The notes beneath the pieces were generated by a model. That model made no database searches. It was not told the origin of the DNA and worked only from the letters and a program-made list of their open reading frames with translations. A stretch of 64,000 nt of DNA from Cunninghamia lanceolata (Eukaryota; Streptophyta; Pinopsida; Cupressales; Cupressaceae), in NCBI GenBank assembly GCA_027924645.1, contig BSBN01001225.1:13100001-13164000 (forward strand), in the 5' to 3' direction. This document shows, piece after piece, positions 1 to 12,047 of the stretch. The position numbers and the translations under genes were made by a program. Within the stretch, counting starts at the first letter, position 1. Each line of letters opens with the position of its first letter.

Positions 1-3000
1 AAATGCAGGAGATATTCTCACTTTAACTGCTGCAGCAGCAACATGTAAGTTGCAGTAGTTGTTTGTATTATTATTGTTTATCAATAGAGGATAAATACCC
101 ACATAACAAATTAACATTTTCACAAGACCTGTTTTACTTTGTTTCATTCAGATTTTTTTTTTTTTTAACCTTTCAATTGGGATATATACCCAATACATAT
201 TTTTTCACATGTATAACTCTTAACTCTATTATTATTTCTTTAGCCCTAAGAGGAGCAACAACACTCAAATCAAGGCCTAAAAAAGAATATCATAAATGGA
301 GTCATTCATCTGTTATACCATTTGAAAAGGATGGAAGTTGTATTCCCAAAAGTCCCAATAGTGAAGACACCATGAGTGGAAACAGTGATGCAGATTTTTG
401 TAACAGCAGAGCACTGCTTGCCAAGGGCACTGAACTGCTTCTACACATTGCTAATGGTAAGAGCTAATCTATGTGTACTTTACCAAAGTATACTTATGGA
501 CAGAAATCCTTCCCTACAAAAGGAAGTGCACATTTTTTAGACTTGATTTTTTTTTCTTCTCCTGAATATAATGTTCACATATAAAGTAAATGGTCTGAGC
601 TAAAAATATAAATTGAGATTTAATGATCAGCTGTATCATTTGCAGGAAAGCCAGTCTGGAAAAATGTCTGTGTCTTTCTCAATATTGAGTCACAGGTTAT
701 TTTCTGTGCCCTACTTCACAGTTTTAGCTTAACAAATTACAAAATTTTCAAAAGAATGTAGTGGGATCATCTTAGATAATTAGAGCTAAATACTTATAAC
801 TATCTCATCTTACTTTTATATTATTTCAATTGGCTATTATGATGTGTAAAGTATTTATTTTTTAAGATGGATTAACAAGCTACCAAAAGATTTAATATTA
901 TATTATATTAGAATTTATGGTGGACCTGAAATATTTGTAACTTTGATCCACAATCTATTTAAATTTTATATTATTTTAAAATTTACAGTGTTCCACGGGG
1001 ACCCGTCCCCCCCCTAAAACCTGCCGTCCCCCCATCCCCCCCCTAAAACCTGCCGTCCCCCCATCCCGGACATTTCCGAGACTTGGGGACTCCTGCGAGA
1101 CGTCCCCCCGCCGTCCCCCCACCGCCGCCGGTATGCCGGAAACTCCAGAGAAATGGCGGGTACTTCTGGCCGTCCTCGAGATGTCTCGGGGACTTCTGGA
1201 CGTCCCTCAAGAGTCTCGGGGACTTCTGGGCGTCCCCCGCGCTGGGCAGCGAAAAAGTGTCTTTTTTTTTTTTTTTTTTCCTTGGACTTAGAGCCCAGGT
1301 CCGAACCCTAAGGAGGTGTTTGACCATTTTCAAAGCTAAAAACTCTCATTAGACTCTCATTCTTCATTTTATTTGCTCAATATGCCATTTCATGTTTCGA
1401 GTGATGAGGAGTTTGGGGACGATTAGAGGCCTCCCTTCACTACATTTTGATTTTTGCATTTTGTAGTTTGTACTTATTTTGATATCATCATATGCTACTC
1501 ATTGTAACCATCTTTAAGACTTTATGATACATTGATATGATATTATGATGTGACATGTTATATTTTCCAAATTCGACAATTTCATTTGTCAAATTCGGCA
1601 ATTTCATTTGTCTTTTACTATTTAGTAATAGACTAATAGTATTCAAGTATTTAAAATGTTAGTATTTGCAATTTTGCTAGTTTACTAATTTGCCATTTGA
1701 AATGTTATTCTTAAACATCTTTTTATAACTAGTTATTCAAGTACCATATGTATATCAGCGCTGCCCCCCCACCGCCTCCCCCCGCCGTCCCCAAACTTAG
1801 ACCCTTTGTCCCCCCGTCCCCGAGACCCGTCCCCGTCAGGAAACTCCGTGGAACACTGAAAATTTATATATTTAGAATGTTCGTTTTTTTATTATAGGTA
1901 AAAGTGGGTTATTATAAAAAATATTTATAATTTTATTGACAATTTATTAATATTTTACATATTATATTGGAACTTTAAATATTATACTGATTTCAATTTT
2001 GAAATTTCAGGTTATTTTAAAGGTTCGTAGCAAGCATATAGGCGGAGCTTTCACCAAAGTCAAAGAGAGTAAGCTTCTTAACTTGTTCATTGCATTTTAT
2101 AATGTATAATTAATATAATATTTAAATTTTATTTTAAAATTAGAAGGAAGGAAGAACAATAAACTATACTTCAAAAATGAATTAATTTATTAAATTTTTT
2201 TTTAAAATTTAATGTTATTTTAAAAGAATCAATCTTATCCTTTAATTTAACTTGTCAATTTTAATTTTTATTAAAATTTATTAATGTAAAATAAATAAAA
2301 ACACTCTACATTCTATAACATAAAATTAAAAATGAAGAGCACTTCACATTTTATTATTATTTATCAATATTATCTTTTAACTTAATCTATCAATAAAACT
2401 TACATCAAACATAAAATACAAAGTAAAAAATTTCGAAATCTACAATCTTTTAACTACAATATATTTGGGAAGACCAAACCTATAGTTAAGTTTTATAAAT
2501 ATATAAAACACATTATTATATTATTTATAAGGTAAATATACTATCATTTACAATTAGTAATATTCAAAAAGGCTTTAATCCATTTTTTTAATCAATTAAT
2601 TAATTTTGAAGAGTTCTTATTACCATTTAGATAGGAAGTCCACCCATGTTTAATATATATTATTTTTGTGTTAAAAAAATAAAAATATTTTTACTTATTG
2701 ATATTTATGTTTTTAATTTTATACAATATTAACTAAATATACATTAAAAAAAATGTTAAGAAATTTTTTTTTATTTAATATATAAAAATAATTAAATTTA
2801 GAAAAGGTGAAGGAATCAATTAAATCAACATACTTTAATAAATATAAATTATATTTTACAATTAATTAATGAATTATATGTAAAATTTGAATAACTATTA
2901 AAAAATATTTATATAATTTGTGTAATTAAAAAGATGCTTATTTTTTTATACTAATAATATAACTTTTTAATTTATTTTAAAATATTTTAGTTTCATATAT

Positions 3001-3526
3001 TTATAACAATTTTAATGGATAGTTCACAAAAGTAAATATAACTTGATGGATATCTAATCATTTTGTAGTATAATGTATATTTTATTAATTTTTAAACATT
3101 TTTTCTTATTCAATTTTATTAATTTTTTTATATTGTTCCTTATTCAACTCTATATTTTAATATGAAAATTTTATTATTAAATTTTATTTAAAAATATAAA
3201 TTACAAAACACATAATATAAAATATCTAATAATAAATATGGAAATTAAATTTGAATTATTTTAACCTTAGTTTTTTAATATTTAATTTAATATTTTAAAT
3301 AAATATTACATGTTTAAATCTTTACATTTTACTATGGCTTTTAGGTGTTATATTAGAGGTGGAAGCTTGGCCAGGGAATGGTTTGAATCAAGATGATCAT
3401 TCACAATATCTTTTCTTGAGAACAAGTGGAGGGACAATCGAGTTTGAATTCAAGGACCACTTTGAACATCAACTTTGGACATTCACTATTTCTCGATTAT
3501 TAATATTTTCCTCTCAAATAAAATAA
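1..3526 (+). CDS. FORKED1/VAN3-binding-like protein (DUF828 + PH-like domain), C-terminal part
   Basis: This is the 3' part of a spliced plant gene; its 5' part lies left of the window. I place exons at 1-44, 244-456, 646-695, 2011-2068 and 3345-3526, with GT/AG borders and matching phases (1, 1, 0, 1), and stop TAA at 3524-3526. The first two exons read GDILTLTAAAAT then LRGATTLKSR, the alanine-rich signature of the auxin-canalisation domain. LLAKGTELLLHIANG, PVWKNVCVFLNIESQ, VILKVRSKHIGGAFTKVKE, then EAWPGNGL and GGTIEFEFKDHFEHQLWTF follow the PH-like domain in order, ending near SRLL. Known family members bind phosphoinositides and act with the ARF-GAP VAN3 in vesicle traffic needed for vein patterning and auxin transport. 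The encoded length from exon 1 is about 180 residues. I infer that the gene may be intact, since I see no stop within the joined exons. The symbol is left empty because several paralogues share these motifs. Confidence 0.82.
986..1858. mobile_element. hAT-like non-autonomous DNA transposon in an intron
   Basis: An 873-bp element lies in the intron between 696 and 2010. Its ends are 13-bp terminal inverted repeats (CAGTGTTCCACGG on the left, CCGTGGAACACTG on the right). It is flanked by a perfect 8-bp target duplication AAAATTTA at 978-985 and 1859-1866. A CAGTG terminus with an 8-bp duplication is the hallmark of the hAT superfamily. The ends are strongly C-rich (CCGTCCCC words) while the middle, about 1330-1740, is AT-rich. 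No transposase frame is present; the two proline- or lysine-rich open frames across 1043-1352 are composition artefacts. It is probably a MITE mobilised in trans. Confidence 0.85.
1011..1067. repeat. Two tandem copies of a 29-bp C-rich unit
   Basis: The word CTAAAACCTGCCGTCCCC occurs at 1014 and again at 1043, exactly 29 bp apart, next to the left terminal inverted repeat of the hAT-like element. It probably arose by slippage in the C-runs. Confidence 0.8.
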
Positions 3527-4952
3527 AATTAGAATGATATGGATTGCAAATATATTGAAAAGAAACTTGAAACACAATCCAATGATATTCAAAAATATTT
3601 TCTTATGTGCACATGTTAACTTTATATTTTCATAACCTTAAATAGATATGTATTTTAGTTGTTTTAGTTTGGAGACAATATTAATTATAATGCTTATGTT
3701 CTTCAAATTTTGTTAATTTAATATAATTGAATAATAAAATTATAATATAAAAGTATTTTTCTTTTAAAATTATTAATATTGAGTAAAAGTTTGTTGATGA
3801 AATTTAAAGAAGATTTTATATTAATGTATTAATATTATTATGTTTGAATAAATAATTTAAAATCTTAGATGTTAGTTTAATATATAATTATAGAGAATGG
3901 ATTTAAGATAAAAACTAAATTATTTAGCCCTTGTTAAAACACTATAAACTAATAAATTAATGGGTTGTAAAATTTAACATAATATTTTTTGTGAAACAAA
4001 GACATTAATGTGAAGTGTAGTAGATTTTTTTGAATAAAATTTGTTATTTTTCCTAGTATTTTGAATAAAGGTCATTGTTTTTTTTAATACTAGATATATA
4101 ACATTGAGAGGTATGTGCTTGTAAAATAACATCTTTGGATGACTTCATTTGATCCCACCTACTCTATAATCTAAAATGGATAATATCTTATGGTTTGAGC
4201 TTCCTTGAGGCACCTTGATGAGGTAGTCATGGATAGAGGATTTAATTAAGGATTATCCCATCATACAATCTAACACAAATCACTCCCAATTTCACATAGA
4301 AAAATTTAAATGGTCACACTATTCTCACACAATACAAGATTTATATTTAGAACAATACATTATCCATTCATAGTATAAAAATAAATCAATACACTTTGTT
4401 GATATGGATTACAACTTCAGTGTTGAATTGTACTCATAGGCACAAAACAAGGGTGTGAAAAGTCTTAATCACAAACATACATATCAATTCTTTGGTCTAA
4501 TGTCCTATTATTTTTTCTCTTCCAACCACCCCTCTAATGGAAATGTTGATCTTTTTATAGAGAAGGATGATGTAGCTTTCCTACACCATAAAAAAACATA
4601 GTACATAGCCCTAGGGTGGAACCATAAAGATGCGTCTCACTTGTGGGCCACATGCTAATTTAACAATTTATGAATATAGTATGCCCCAATATTATGACAC
4701 AAGGAAAAATAGATTGAATTCATTATAGATGACATTCTCTACATGTATATGTGTTCCTTAATCATTCTATATCATACAATTTTTCGTCTAGGTCACATGG
4801 AAGTATTTCATTGCATACATACTACTCATTTAAATCACATTTTTCATGATTAAACAAAGTCATTATAAAATAAAATTTTGCATGAAACTAGTGGATTTCT
4901 AAAAAATAGAGAATTTAATATATTGTATATTATTATAATATTTATTTTCTAT

Positions 4953-5059
4953 TTCTAACTTTGTTTTCAACAGATGGGAAAATATAAAACAATGGAACAA
5001 AAATAAAAAAAAATTCTAACTTTGTTTGACACATGTGGAAATAGCAAATAATGGAACAA
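4953..5059. repeat. Imperfect tandem duplication, about 61-bp period
   Basis: A block starting TTCTAACTTTGTTT at 4953 recurs at 5014. Both copies run on to AATGGAACAA, at about 4991-5000 and 5050-5059. They differ by several substitutions and small gaps. No function is evident. Confidence 0.7.
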
Positions 5060-6241
5060 TTTAAAAAAAAAAAAAGAATGCCCTTCTTCATATTGATCAT
5101 GTCCTTCTTTCAACTATTTTCTTTTGATTTGGGTACTGTTGATGACTTTTTGTGCTAAGCACTTAGGATTTCTCCTAGATACTAACAAGATACCAAAGTT
5201 ATGGGAAATCCTACGACTGTGGGGCTCTTTTGTGAATCACAAGATAACCTCTGGGATTTTAGAAGCTAGATCTTTTTAAGATTCTCATTAATTCCTTCAA
5301 AAAGTGTGGGGGGGAAGAGAAGAGAGAAACTTAAAACAAGGAAACTAATCTAAAGCGATGCGCTAGGAGATAGTATCTAGTTGATGTGATTTCCTATTTA
5401 ACTCATAACATTAACTTATGGCTACCAAGAGCACAAAGGAATGATTTCAAACCACTTACTAACGTTATTCATTGAAACTAAAAATAGAAGCACATCAACA
5501 TCTAGAACTCAAAAGAAAACTCAATAGACATAGAATAAGCATAGGGTGTTACTCTTCTTCATTAGTGAACTAAGAACATATCACAAGAGGCACAAAGACA
5601 GTTACAAATGATTCAGCTAGGTTTGAAAAGCATCCACAAAGGCTTGAAAGCCTATCAATTCTCCTTTCAAAGTCCTAGAATTGGCTCAATTAATAAACAT
5701 TTCCCAACACCTATTACATTTGCTCATGACACTATATATAACAATCTGACCACCTTAAAATGCCACATCAGACATGAAATATCTACCACAACTACTTCTG
5801 GCATCATGGACTTTAGGTTCTCATATTCCACCACTTCTTTGTACCTTGCCATCAATATATTGTCTGGGATGTAGTCCTGAACACTGAAGACTCACCAAGA
5901 ACTGTGCAGGAGGCCCAACCACTTCATTGATGAATCACCAGAAGATAGTCATTCATCAAGGCCAAGAGATGCTTTTGCATCCTTATCGTAAGCATTGGGG
6001 CTTGTTGATTCACTTCCATCTTTTGTAGTGTATTGGCCTCTTTCCCTATCTTGAGAGGTCATTCATAATATCTTGACCATTGGATCCCATGTGCTCATGA
6101 TTGATGACTCTACTAGGGTTCTCCTTCTTGAACAATCTAGTGGGTCCCATTACCAAATGGTAGCATGGCACTTCTTCTTTATGGCGTCAGACATGAAACC
6201 TTGAAATTGTGTATGGGCACGCCAAGTGTCTCGCCTTCACA

Positions 6242-6742
6242 TGGTTCTTTCTCTTGAATACACCGGGCCCACATTTGGATCACAACATGACACTTGGTAC
6301 CTTGATGCCTTGTATTGAGTGTGTTAGCTTGGGTACTTCCCGAGAGTGTGAGATAATGCAAGTGGCAGCATCAGAAACCTTCCCTTAAGCATGTCTTGTT
6401 GAAAGTATCAAGCCTACCACATTTTGACATAATGACACTTGGAAAATTGCCACTTCTCAAGAGGGTATCAGACCTACTAAGGTCTCAAGCTTGCACCATG
6501 ATGCCAAGTGATAACTTGTCTACTACTTCCTTAACTTTAGCTATATCCTTTTAGACTTGGGCCCACCTTTGGTGAGTCAGGAAAATTGACACCTTGATGC
6601 AACACGGAGAAATTGTTAGGTTTGCTTTCATTTTGGCTTGCACCGAGGTGACACTTGGTAGCGTTTGCGACCTCTATCCCTTCATTGCACCTTTTAAGAC
6701 TTGGGCCCACCACATTTTGACCCAGTGACACCTAGAAAATTG
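6242..6742. repeat. Degenerate dispersed repeats with GGGCCCAC / GACACTTGG / GAAAATTG words
   Basis: At least four diverged blocks share the same words in the same order: a CCCACcacATTTgGA-like word, then GACACTTGG or GACACCTAG, then GAAAATTG. Clear pairs are 6416-6457 versus 6700-6742, and 6545-6600 versus 6690-6742 (both starting with ACTTGGGCCCACC). The pattern suggests an old array of roughly 140-150 bp units that has decayed. Confidence 0.5.
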
Positions 6743-7108
6743 GTTGTTCTTCTTTATGTGTCAAAAATAGGAACTTCTTGAGGCTATAAAAAGCCTCCAC
6801 ATAACAAGTAATTGCTCCAACTTTGATGGCTCATCATAGCCCGATCTAGACTTGATAAATGCTGAAAATGATGCCACCTGTTACAATTCAAAATGAGGCT
6901 GTAAATGCATCCAATACTAATGTTGATGTGCCTCCGAATCAAATAGAATGTAGAACTAAAATTTTTCTACAGTTCCTAGTGAATTTTAGGGAAGTGCACT
7001 TGTGCACATTGAACACTAGACTTAGAATGGTGACAAAAAGCAAAATTCAAAACTTAAAAGGAATGCCATTGGCATTCATAGCTTCTCTAGAGTGGTTTAT
7101 AGAGATGA

Positions 7109-7784
7109 TCACTCATCCTTAGAAGGATATCCCTTCTTCTTCACGGCCTTGAAAGCTTTATCTAGCTCTATTATCTCCTTGTGAGAGATACTCTGTAACT
7201 TCTCCACTAAAGCCTTTAATTGATGTTCTAGTTGACCCAATGGCTGGAGGACTGATTCAACTTCTGTGATGCTTGGTGCCTATACCCAGCCCTCAAAAGA
7301 TGTTTGGTCTACTTTTTTGTTTGCAAGCACCACTATGCATTCTTCTTCAATGAACACATCTCCATCATTCTGGAAAGGAGAGGGTAGTCCCAATTAGACT
7401 AATGAGTCGATGTACCCTCTCATTTCAATCACATCCTTCTCTAAAGTGGCAAATTAAGATTTACACTTTAGAGCGACCTTATCCCTACTCTTGACTTGAT
7501 TCACTTTAGTAGCTACAGAGTATCGGTTATCTATGTTGGTCAATAGGAGATCCTCATTAGGCAAGTTGTAAAGATTCTCAAGTACGCTTTGTGCCTATGC
7601 CACCTTGGGGAGAGGATTTGGAGAGCTTGGTCCACTTCTAAATTTACCTATGCAACGAGCCTCTAGGATTTTGAAATGACTTGGAGTACCCCTTTTAGCT
7701 CCTTGGCACTAGCAGTTATTTGACCCTAGTGAGATGTGCACATGTCCATTACTAATTGAATTACTTGCAGCATGTGGCGTATAG
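7109..7784 (-). pseudogene. Decayed unknown protein-coding frame, cut by the G0 insertion
   Basis: On the minus strand one frame runs from the G0 border at 7784 to a TGA at 7109-7111, with one single-base frame change near 7605 and a handful of in-frame TAA/TAG codons. Between them the frame reads like real protein, for example NLYNLPNEDLLLTNIDNRYS, LEKDVIEMRGYIDSL, PLGQLEHQLKALVEKLQS and SHKEIIELDKAFKAVKKK. It is rich in charged and leucine residues, with a helical, possibly coiled-coil character. I do not recognise the family. It could be part of an older retroelement gag-like protein or a host gene remnant. The G0 LTR begins exactly where it stops, so G0 probably inserted into it. Confidence 0.5.
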
Positions 7785-10700
7785 TTTCACATTGCTAATT
7801 TTGATTATGTTTTACTTTTCAATTTTATGCAATTAGTGGATAATTTTGCATGGATTAATGATTTGACTTTTAGAGAAAATGTTAGGATAAATTAATGGTT
7901 TCATAAGTTTATGATTAAACACATAGAATTTAGACATATGATTATATGTTATTGTGATTATTTATTCATGATGTATATGGATTAACTAATGATACACTAA
8001 TCCCAGTTTGGTGATTATGAGTTGTATCCAAGAAATAAATTTATGCCCTCTAAGAAAGAGAGGGAGAGCATCATTAGAGAGAAGTGAATAGATGTTTGGA
8101 AAGGATAGGTTGTTGCCACCTAAGTTATGTGCTTTTAATGTCTAGTGAACCTTGACGTAAGTGGTGAGTTGTGTTAGACCTATTTGGTCAAAGTTTTGGT
8201 TTTTGAATCGACAATCATCGATTTGATGTCAAAAATCATTAGTGTACAGGTTTGTCGAAAAACTAAGGATAAAATGACTCTCAACGAGATAAGGTAGATA
8301 GTCATTATTTTCCTTGTGCACTATGATTATAGTTATGTTATTATAATTATTCTATTAGAGGTTATTTAATAGTGTTTTTATTTTCAGAGATTTCTGATAA
8401 GTGATTTGCTAAGTTAACTTACCATTTCTTTGGTGTTTTTGCAAGATAGAGAGGGGGAGAAATCTCAACCCCATTCTCGTATCCTTACAGATGTATGTGA
8501 CAACATAAGTATTGGGTGTTTTTCTTCACCAGTGGTTATGTCATATATATATATATATTCATATTTTAATATGATTTAGGAAGTTAAACCTTTGAGGTGG
8601 TCGATTAGACTTCTTATGACATGGCTAAAATTCCATGATTTTGCAAGTGTTACAGTGGCTCGACTCCCTAACTGATTAAGAGACTAAGGAGGGCTCTTAA
8701 ACTGACATGAAGAGTGGTCTTTTATGACCATCACTTCCTCTTCATTTGAATGCCTACAAAGAGTTTTTATAGGCTATGAATGAGGAGATAGGAATGTAGT
8801 TATGGTGTGGCTATTAAAACACTGCGGGAGTGTTTTCATATAGAGAGAACACTGATAGAGCAGAGAGGAAGAACATGAAGAGATCTAGAAGTTCTTGGAC
8901 AATGAGCGAGAGAGGGAATCAAGTGCGGAAGAACAGAGTCCATGGTTGATATCAAACATGTTCCTCTCTTGTTATGTTAGTTTTATGAATAGTTTTGATT
9001 TGTATATGTTATAATCAATGCTCAATAAATGTTATAGTCTATGCTCTGCATGTGAGTCAATGCTTTGCATTAGTTTAGAGTTGTTACTCTACATTTGTTA
9101 TAGTCAATACTCTGTGTATGTTTTGGTTGATAGTCTGTATCTTTTAAGACCATAACTCTACTAGAATATAAGGCTGATACTCTTTAAATATAAGGCCAAA
9201 AATTACTGTGTTTTATGGCCGATGCAAGTGAAGTTCTCCCGTGTCTAATGACTATTAACCTTTGTTTATAGTCAATAGATATAAGACCATTATCTTACCG
9301 TATAACTATGTAAGTTCAAGGCAGATAGTTTATTTTAACCTATGCAAATCAAGGCCGATATCTAACCTTAACTCGGTGCAAATTCAATGCTTGTTATCTT
9401 ATCTTATCTCTATACAAATTTCAAGGCTGATAGCTTATTGAAACCTGTGTAACTCAAGGCTGATAGCCTATTAAAGATTATGTAAAATTAAAGCCGATTA
9501 GGTATGTTTGTCCATATGGAGATAGACAAATAGCTAGCTATGCTTTTTATTTGGTATAATGAGAGTAAGTTAACTCTGTTATCCTGTCAAAGATTGTTTT
9601 GTCTCACCTTTTACCCATGATAGGGAACTCTGAGACTTGTTTTGTACTCGTTGTGTATACTTATAACAAGGCTGAGAAGATATAACAAGGCCAAAGAATT
9701 GCATACTTATAATAGACCAAAGAGATGTATGTTGGTAGTAGGCCGAGTTGCTATTACTATCTTACCTTTATTATAACTGAGATGTTAATATATGTCTGTA
9801 ATCCATCTAATCCACTAGGGAACTCTAATGAGATATAGGAGATAACATCAGTGAGTAGGATAGTGATGAATCCTATTTATCTTTTTATTACATTCAAGTT
9901 GTTTAGTTTTCATGCTAAGACTTAGTATAAGGTCTCTTTTATTCTAAGGAAACTAGAATGATATTGAATATCCTTGGAACACCAAGGTATGACCATAGTC
10001 TTATGTATGCTTTTAAAGAGAATATAAATATCTTGTGCAAGGAGGATATGCATAGGTATTAAACCTTTCTATATCTAGAGTTAGTGGATGAAAGGAGACT
10101 ATTTGGTTGAATTTTGTTTATTATTCTCTATAGGCTCATAATCTATTTTGGAGAACAAATTGTGTTAATAGTATTTATGTTATGGAGAATATTTATTATT
10201 ATTATTTACGTAAAAATTAGAAACCCATGTTCTATGGTAAATATATGAGAAACGTGGTGAACAGGGTTGTGCTTGAATGACAAAGGCCAAAGGTTTTCAC
10301 GATGGAGATCCAAGTTCGAATCCCCCAAGTAACATGTGGTTTCTATGTGGCTTATATGTTGATTAAGTGGATTAAGTGGATATGTTGATGGGGAGGAGGT
10401 CCCCATTATGACCTCCAATGCTTACGAAACAAAAAAAAAAAGAGAAATGTGAAGTTGAGTAAAGCCTAAGTGGTCTAGAGAAGACTAGAGGCTAATATAC
10501 TCATGTAATATTATTATCGTTGCATAATGAGAGTTTTTGATAATATTTAGTATATTAGATTAAGAGAGGATACTTGCCTAAGATCAACCCAGATGGGTCT
10601 AGTAAACTCTCAATATAGTTAAGTCATTGATTGAATTTAGTATATTTATGGTCGACAATGTATGGTCGAGAGTCCATAATTCAAGACAAGAATACCTTGG

Positions 10701-11650
10701 GAAAGGTTTAATAAATTTTGAAGTTGGTATGCAATATCAAGCACCAGAATGCTTAATTTTAGAGTTGAAGAGTAGAGTGATAGGAAGTCATAGACTTAGA
10801 TGTTTGCAAGAATGCAACAAAGGACTTTTCAAAAGATTAAGTCTTTTTAAATCTATGCATTGTATTTATATCCTAGAATCAAGGAATTAATTCTAAGTCA
10901 GATGGACTAGGAGTGAAACTTAGTCAAGACATTTTATGACTAGTGTTAGTCAAAATAAATCAACTATAGGATGAGATAGTGCCCAAGTCAAGTTAGAAGT
11001 GTGTGAACTCACGACTACATTTATTGCAAATATCTATTTATATAGAAACTTTGGCCAAAGTAATGCATTTGTCTTTGCATGCATTAGTCACTTCACACTG
11101 TCTAGATGGCATAATGTATCAATAGGATCATACTTAGCTAGAAGATTGTCTAGAGTTGTATGGTTGATTGTGTTACGTAGGAAACATCACTAGGACTCAG
11201 ATGGCAAAACCTGTTGGTTCCTTATTTCTATACTCTTCGTGAAGGGTAGGGTCACTTCCAGGAAGGAAGGTGTGCGAGGGACCACTGGTCTGTGGTTGGA
11301 GGTAAATCACTTAGATGATGCTCTCTCTCTATAGTAGAATACTCACTGAGACTTGAGCAACAGATGTCAAGATTCTAGATGCAGTATTCTTTATGTATTG
11401 ATGTAAGATTATTCTCATTGCCAAGTGCAACTCTTGTATTGTAATTGTAAAGTGAAATATTTCTTACTAATATTTATCTTCAAATATATTGATCTTTGAG
11501 GTTGAATAATATTCAGAAACGATATACATATTATTTCCTTGTAATTATGTAAATGGTATTTCTTTAAAAAAAAATCTCATGTTTACCATGTTTATTTACT
11601 TTCTTGTAAATTCTTGAGTTAATATGAGTAATATGAGAAGGCATGTTACA
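7785..11650 (+). repeat. G0 5' LTR, 3.87 kb
   Basis: The start (TTTCACATTGCTAATTTTGA) aligns with the 3' LTR start at 63119 (TGTCACATCCCTAATTTTGA), and both continue through TTATGCAATTAGTGGAT. The canonical TG has become TT here. The end is TTACA directly before the primer site. Only the first 56 bp can be compared because the 3' copy is truncated. The LTR contains a SINE (10257-10441), a (TA) run near 8548, and recurring words of the type AAGGCTGATA / AAGGCCGATA between about 9140 and 9500. No open frame in it looks coding. Confidence 0.82.
10257..10441 (+). mobile_element. tRNA-derived SINE
   Basis: A 185-bp insertion lies in the G0 LTR. It has a good RNA polymerase III B box (GTTCGAATCCCCC at about 10314-10326) preceded by an A-box-like stretch (TTGTGCTTGAATGAC), and it ends in an A-rich tail (12 A's up to 10441). 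It is flanked by a 10-bp target duplication with one mismatch, GAGAAACGTG at 10247-10256 and GAGAAATGTG at 10442-10451. Box spacing, A tail and duplication are what a SINE mobilised by a LINE leaves. It carries an inverted GGGGAGGAGGTCCCC motif near its 3' end. Confidence 0.8.
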
Positions 11651-11652
11651 TA

Positions 11653-11670
11653 TGGTATTAGAGCTAATCG
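11653..11670 (+). other. G0 primer-binding site (initiator tRNA-Met)
   Basis: TGGTATTAGAGC lies 2 bp after the LTR end TTACA. It matches the complement of the plant initiator tRNA-Met 3' end (TGGTATCAGAGC) except C to T at base 7. It primes minus-strand DNA synthesis. Confidence 0.85.
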
Positions 11671-11765
11671 GGTTCAACACATGGACCTCGGTGCTTGCTA
11701 CGAAAAAAATTTGTCAACATTAAGTAGATAGCTAATGTTTGAAATTGGTTTTATGCCAAAATGGC

Positions 11766-12047
11766 ATGGAGAATCTAACCAAGAAAATCGTTAGAAAGTA
11801 TGTTCCCCAATAGTTACCCAAATTAGAGGTTAAGAAAGAACTCACTTAGGAGGTTGAGCTCAAGGAGCATATTGATTATGCTAAGGGTGCATGGCTGGAG
11901 GATTCAGAGACTTTGGTCAATGCTCTTAACTGTATACAACTAGAGAGGAAACAACGTATTAAACTAGCCAAGAATCCTGTTGTTCCTACTTGTGTAGTTA
12001 AACCAAGTAAACCTTATGCTAAACACAAAATGCCATTTAGGTGTGGT
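11766..12047 (+). pseudogene. G0 small ORF upstream of gag, first part
   Basis: From ATG at 11766 a frame runs 94 codons to the G1 insertion point with only two interruptions, both TAG and both explicable as former CAG glutamine. It contains KKELT, HIDYAKGAWLEDSETLVNAL and LERKQRIKLAKNP, highly charged and protein-like. The same frame continues after G1 at 55601 for 44 codons. The whole would be about 138 residues, upstream of and separate from gag. I recognise no domain. An extra frame in the leader of a Gypsy element is unusual; it could also be an N-terminal piece of a once longer gag. Confidence 0.6.

Larger units (their letters stand above)
3527..7108. other. Intergenic DNA without a recognised gene
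   Basis: About 3.6 kb lies between the stop of the FORKED1-like gene and a decayed frame. The first 1.5 kb is AT-rich with many A and T runs and is probably 3' flanking sequence; AATAAA-like words follow directly on the stop codon. Open frames such as 5608-5874 and 6859-7122 show no family resemblance and no coding signature that I can defend. Two local duplications are listed separately. I see no tRNA, promoter or complete mobile element here. Confidence 0.5.

Noticed and set aside
1043..1352. Proline-rich and lysine-rich open frames on both strands
   Set aside because: They lie wholly in the C-run-rich arm of the hAT-like element and reflect composition; no transposase motif.
10257..10441. 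A functional tRNA gene
   Set aside because: There is a B box, but no cloverleaf can be drawn, and an A tail plus target duplication show a SINE.
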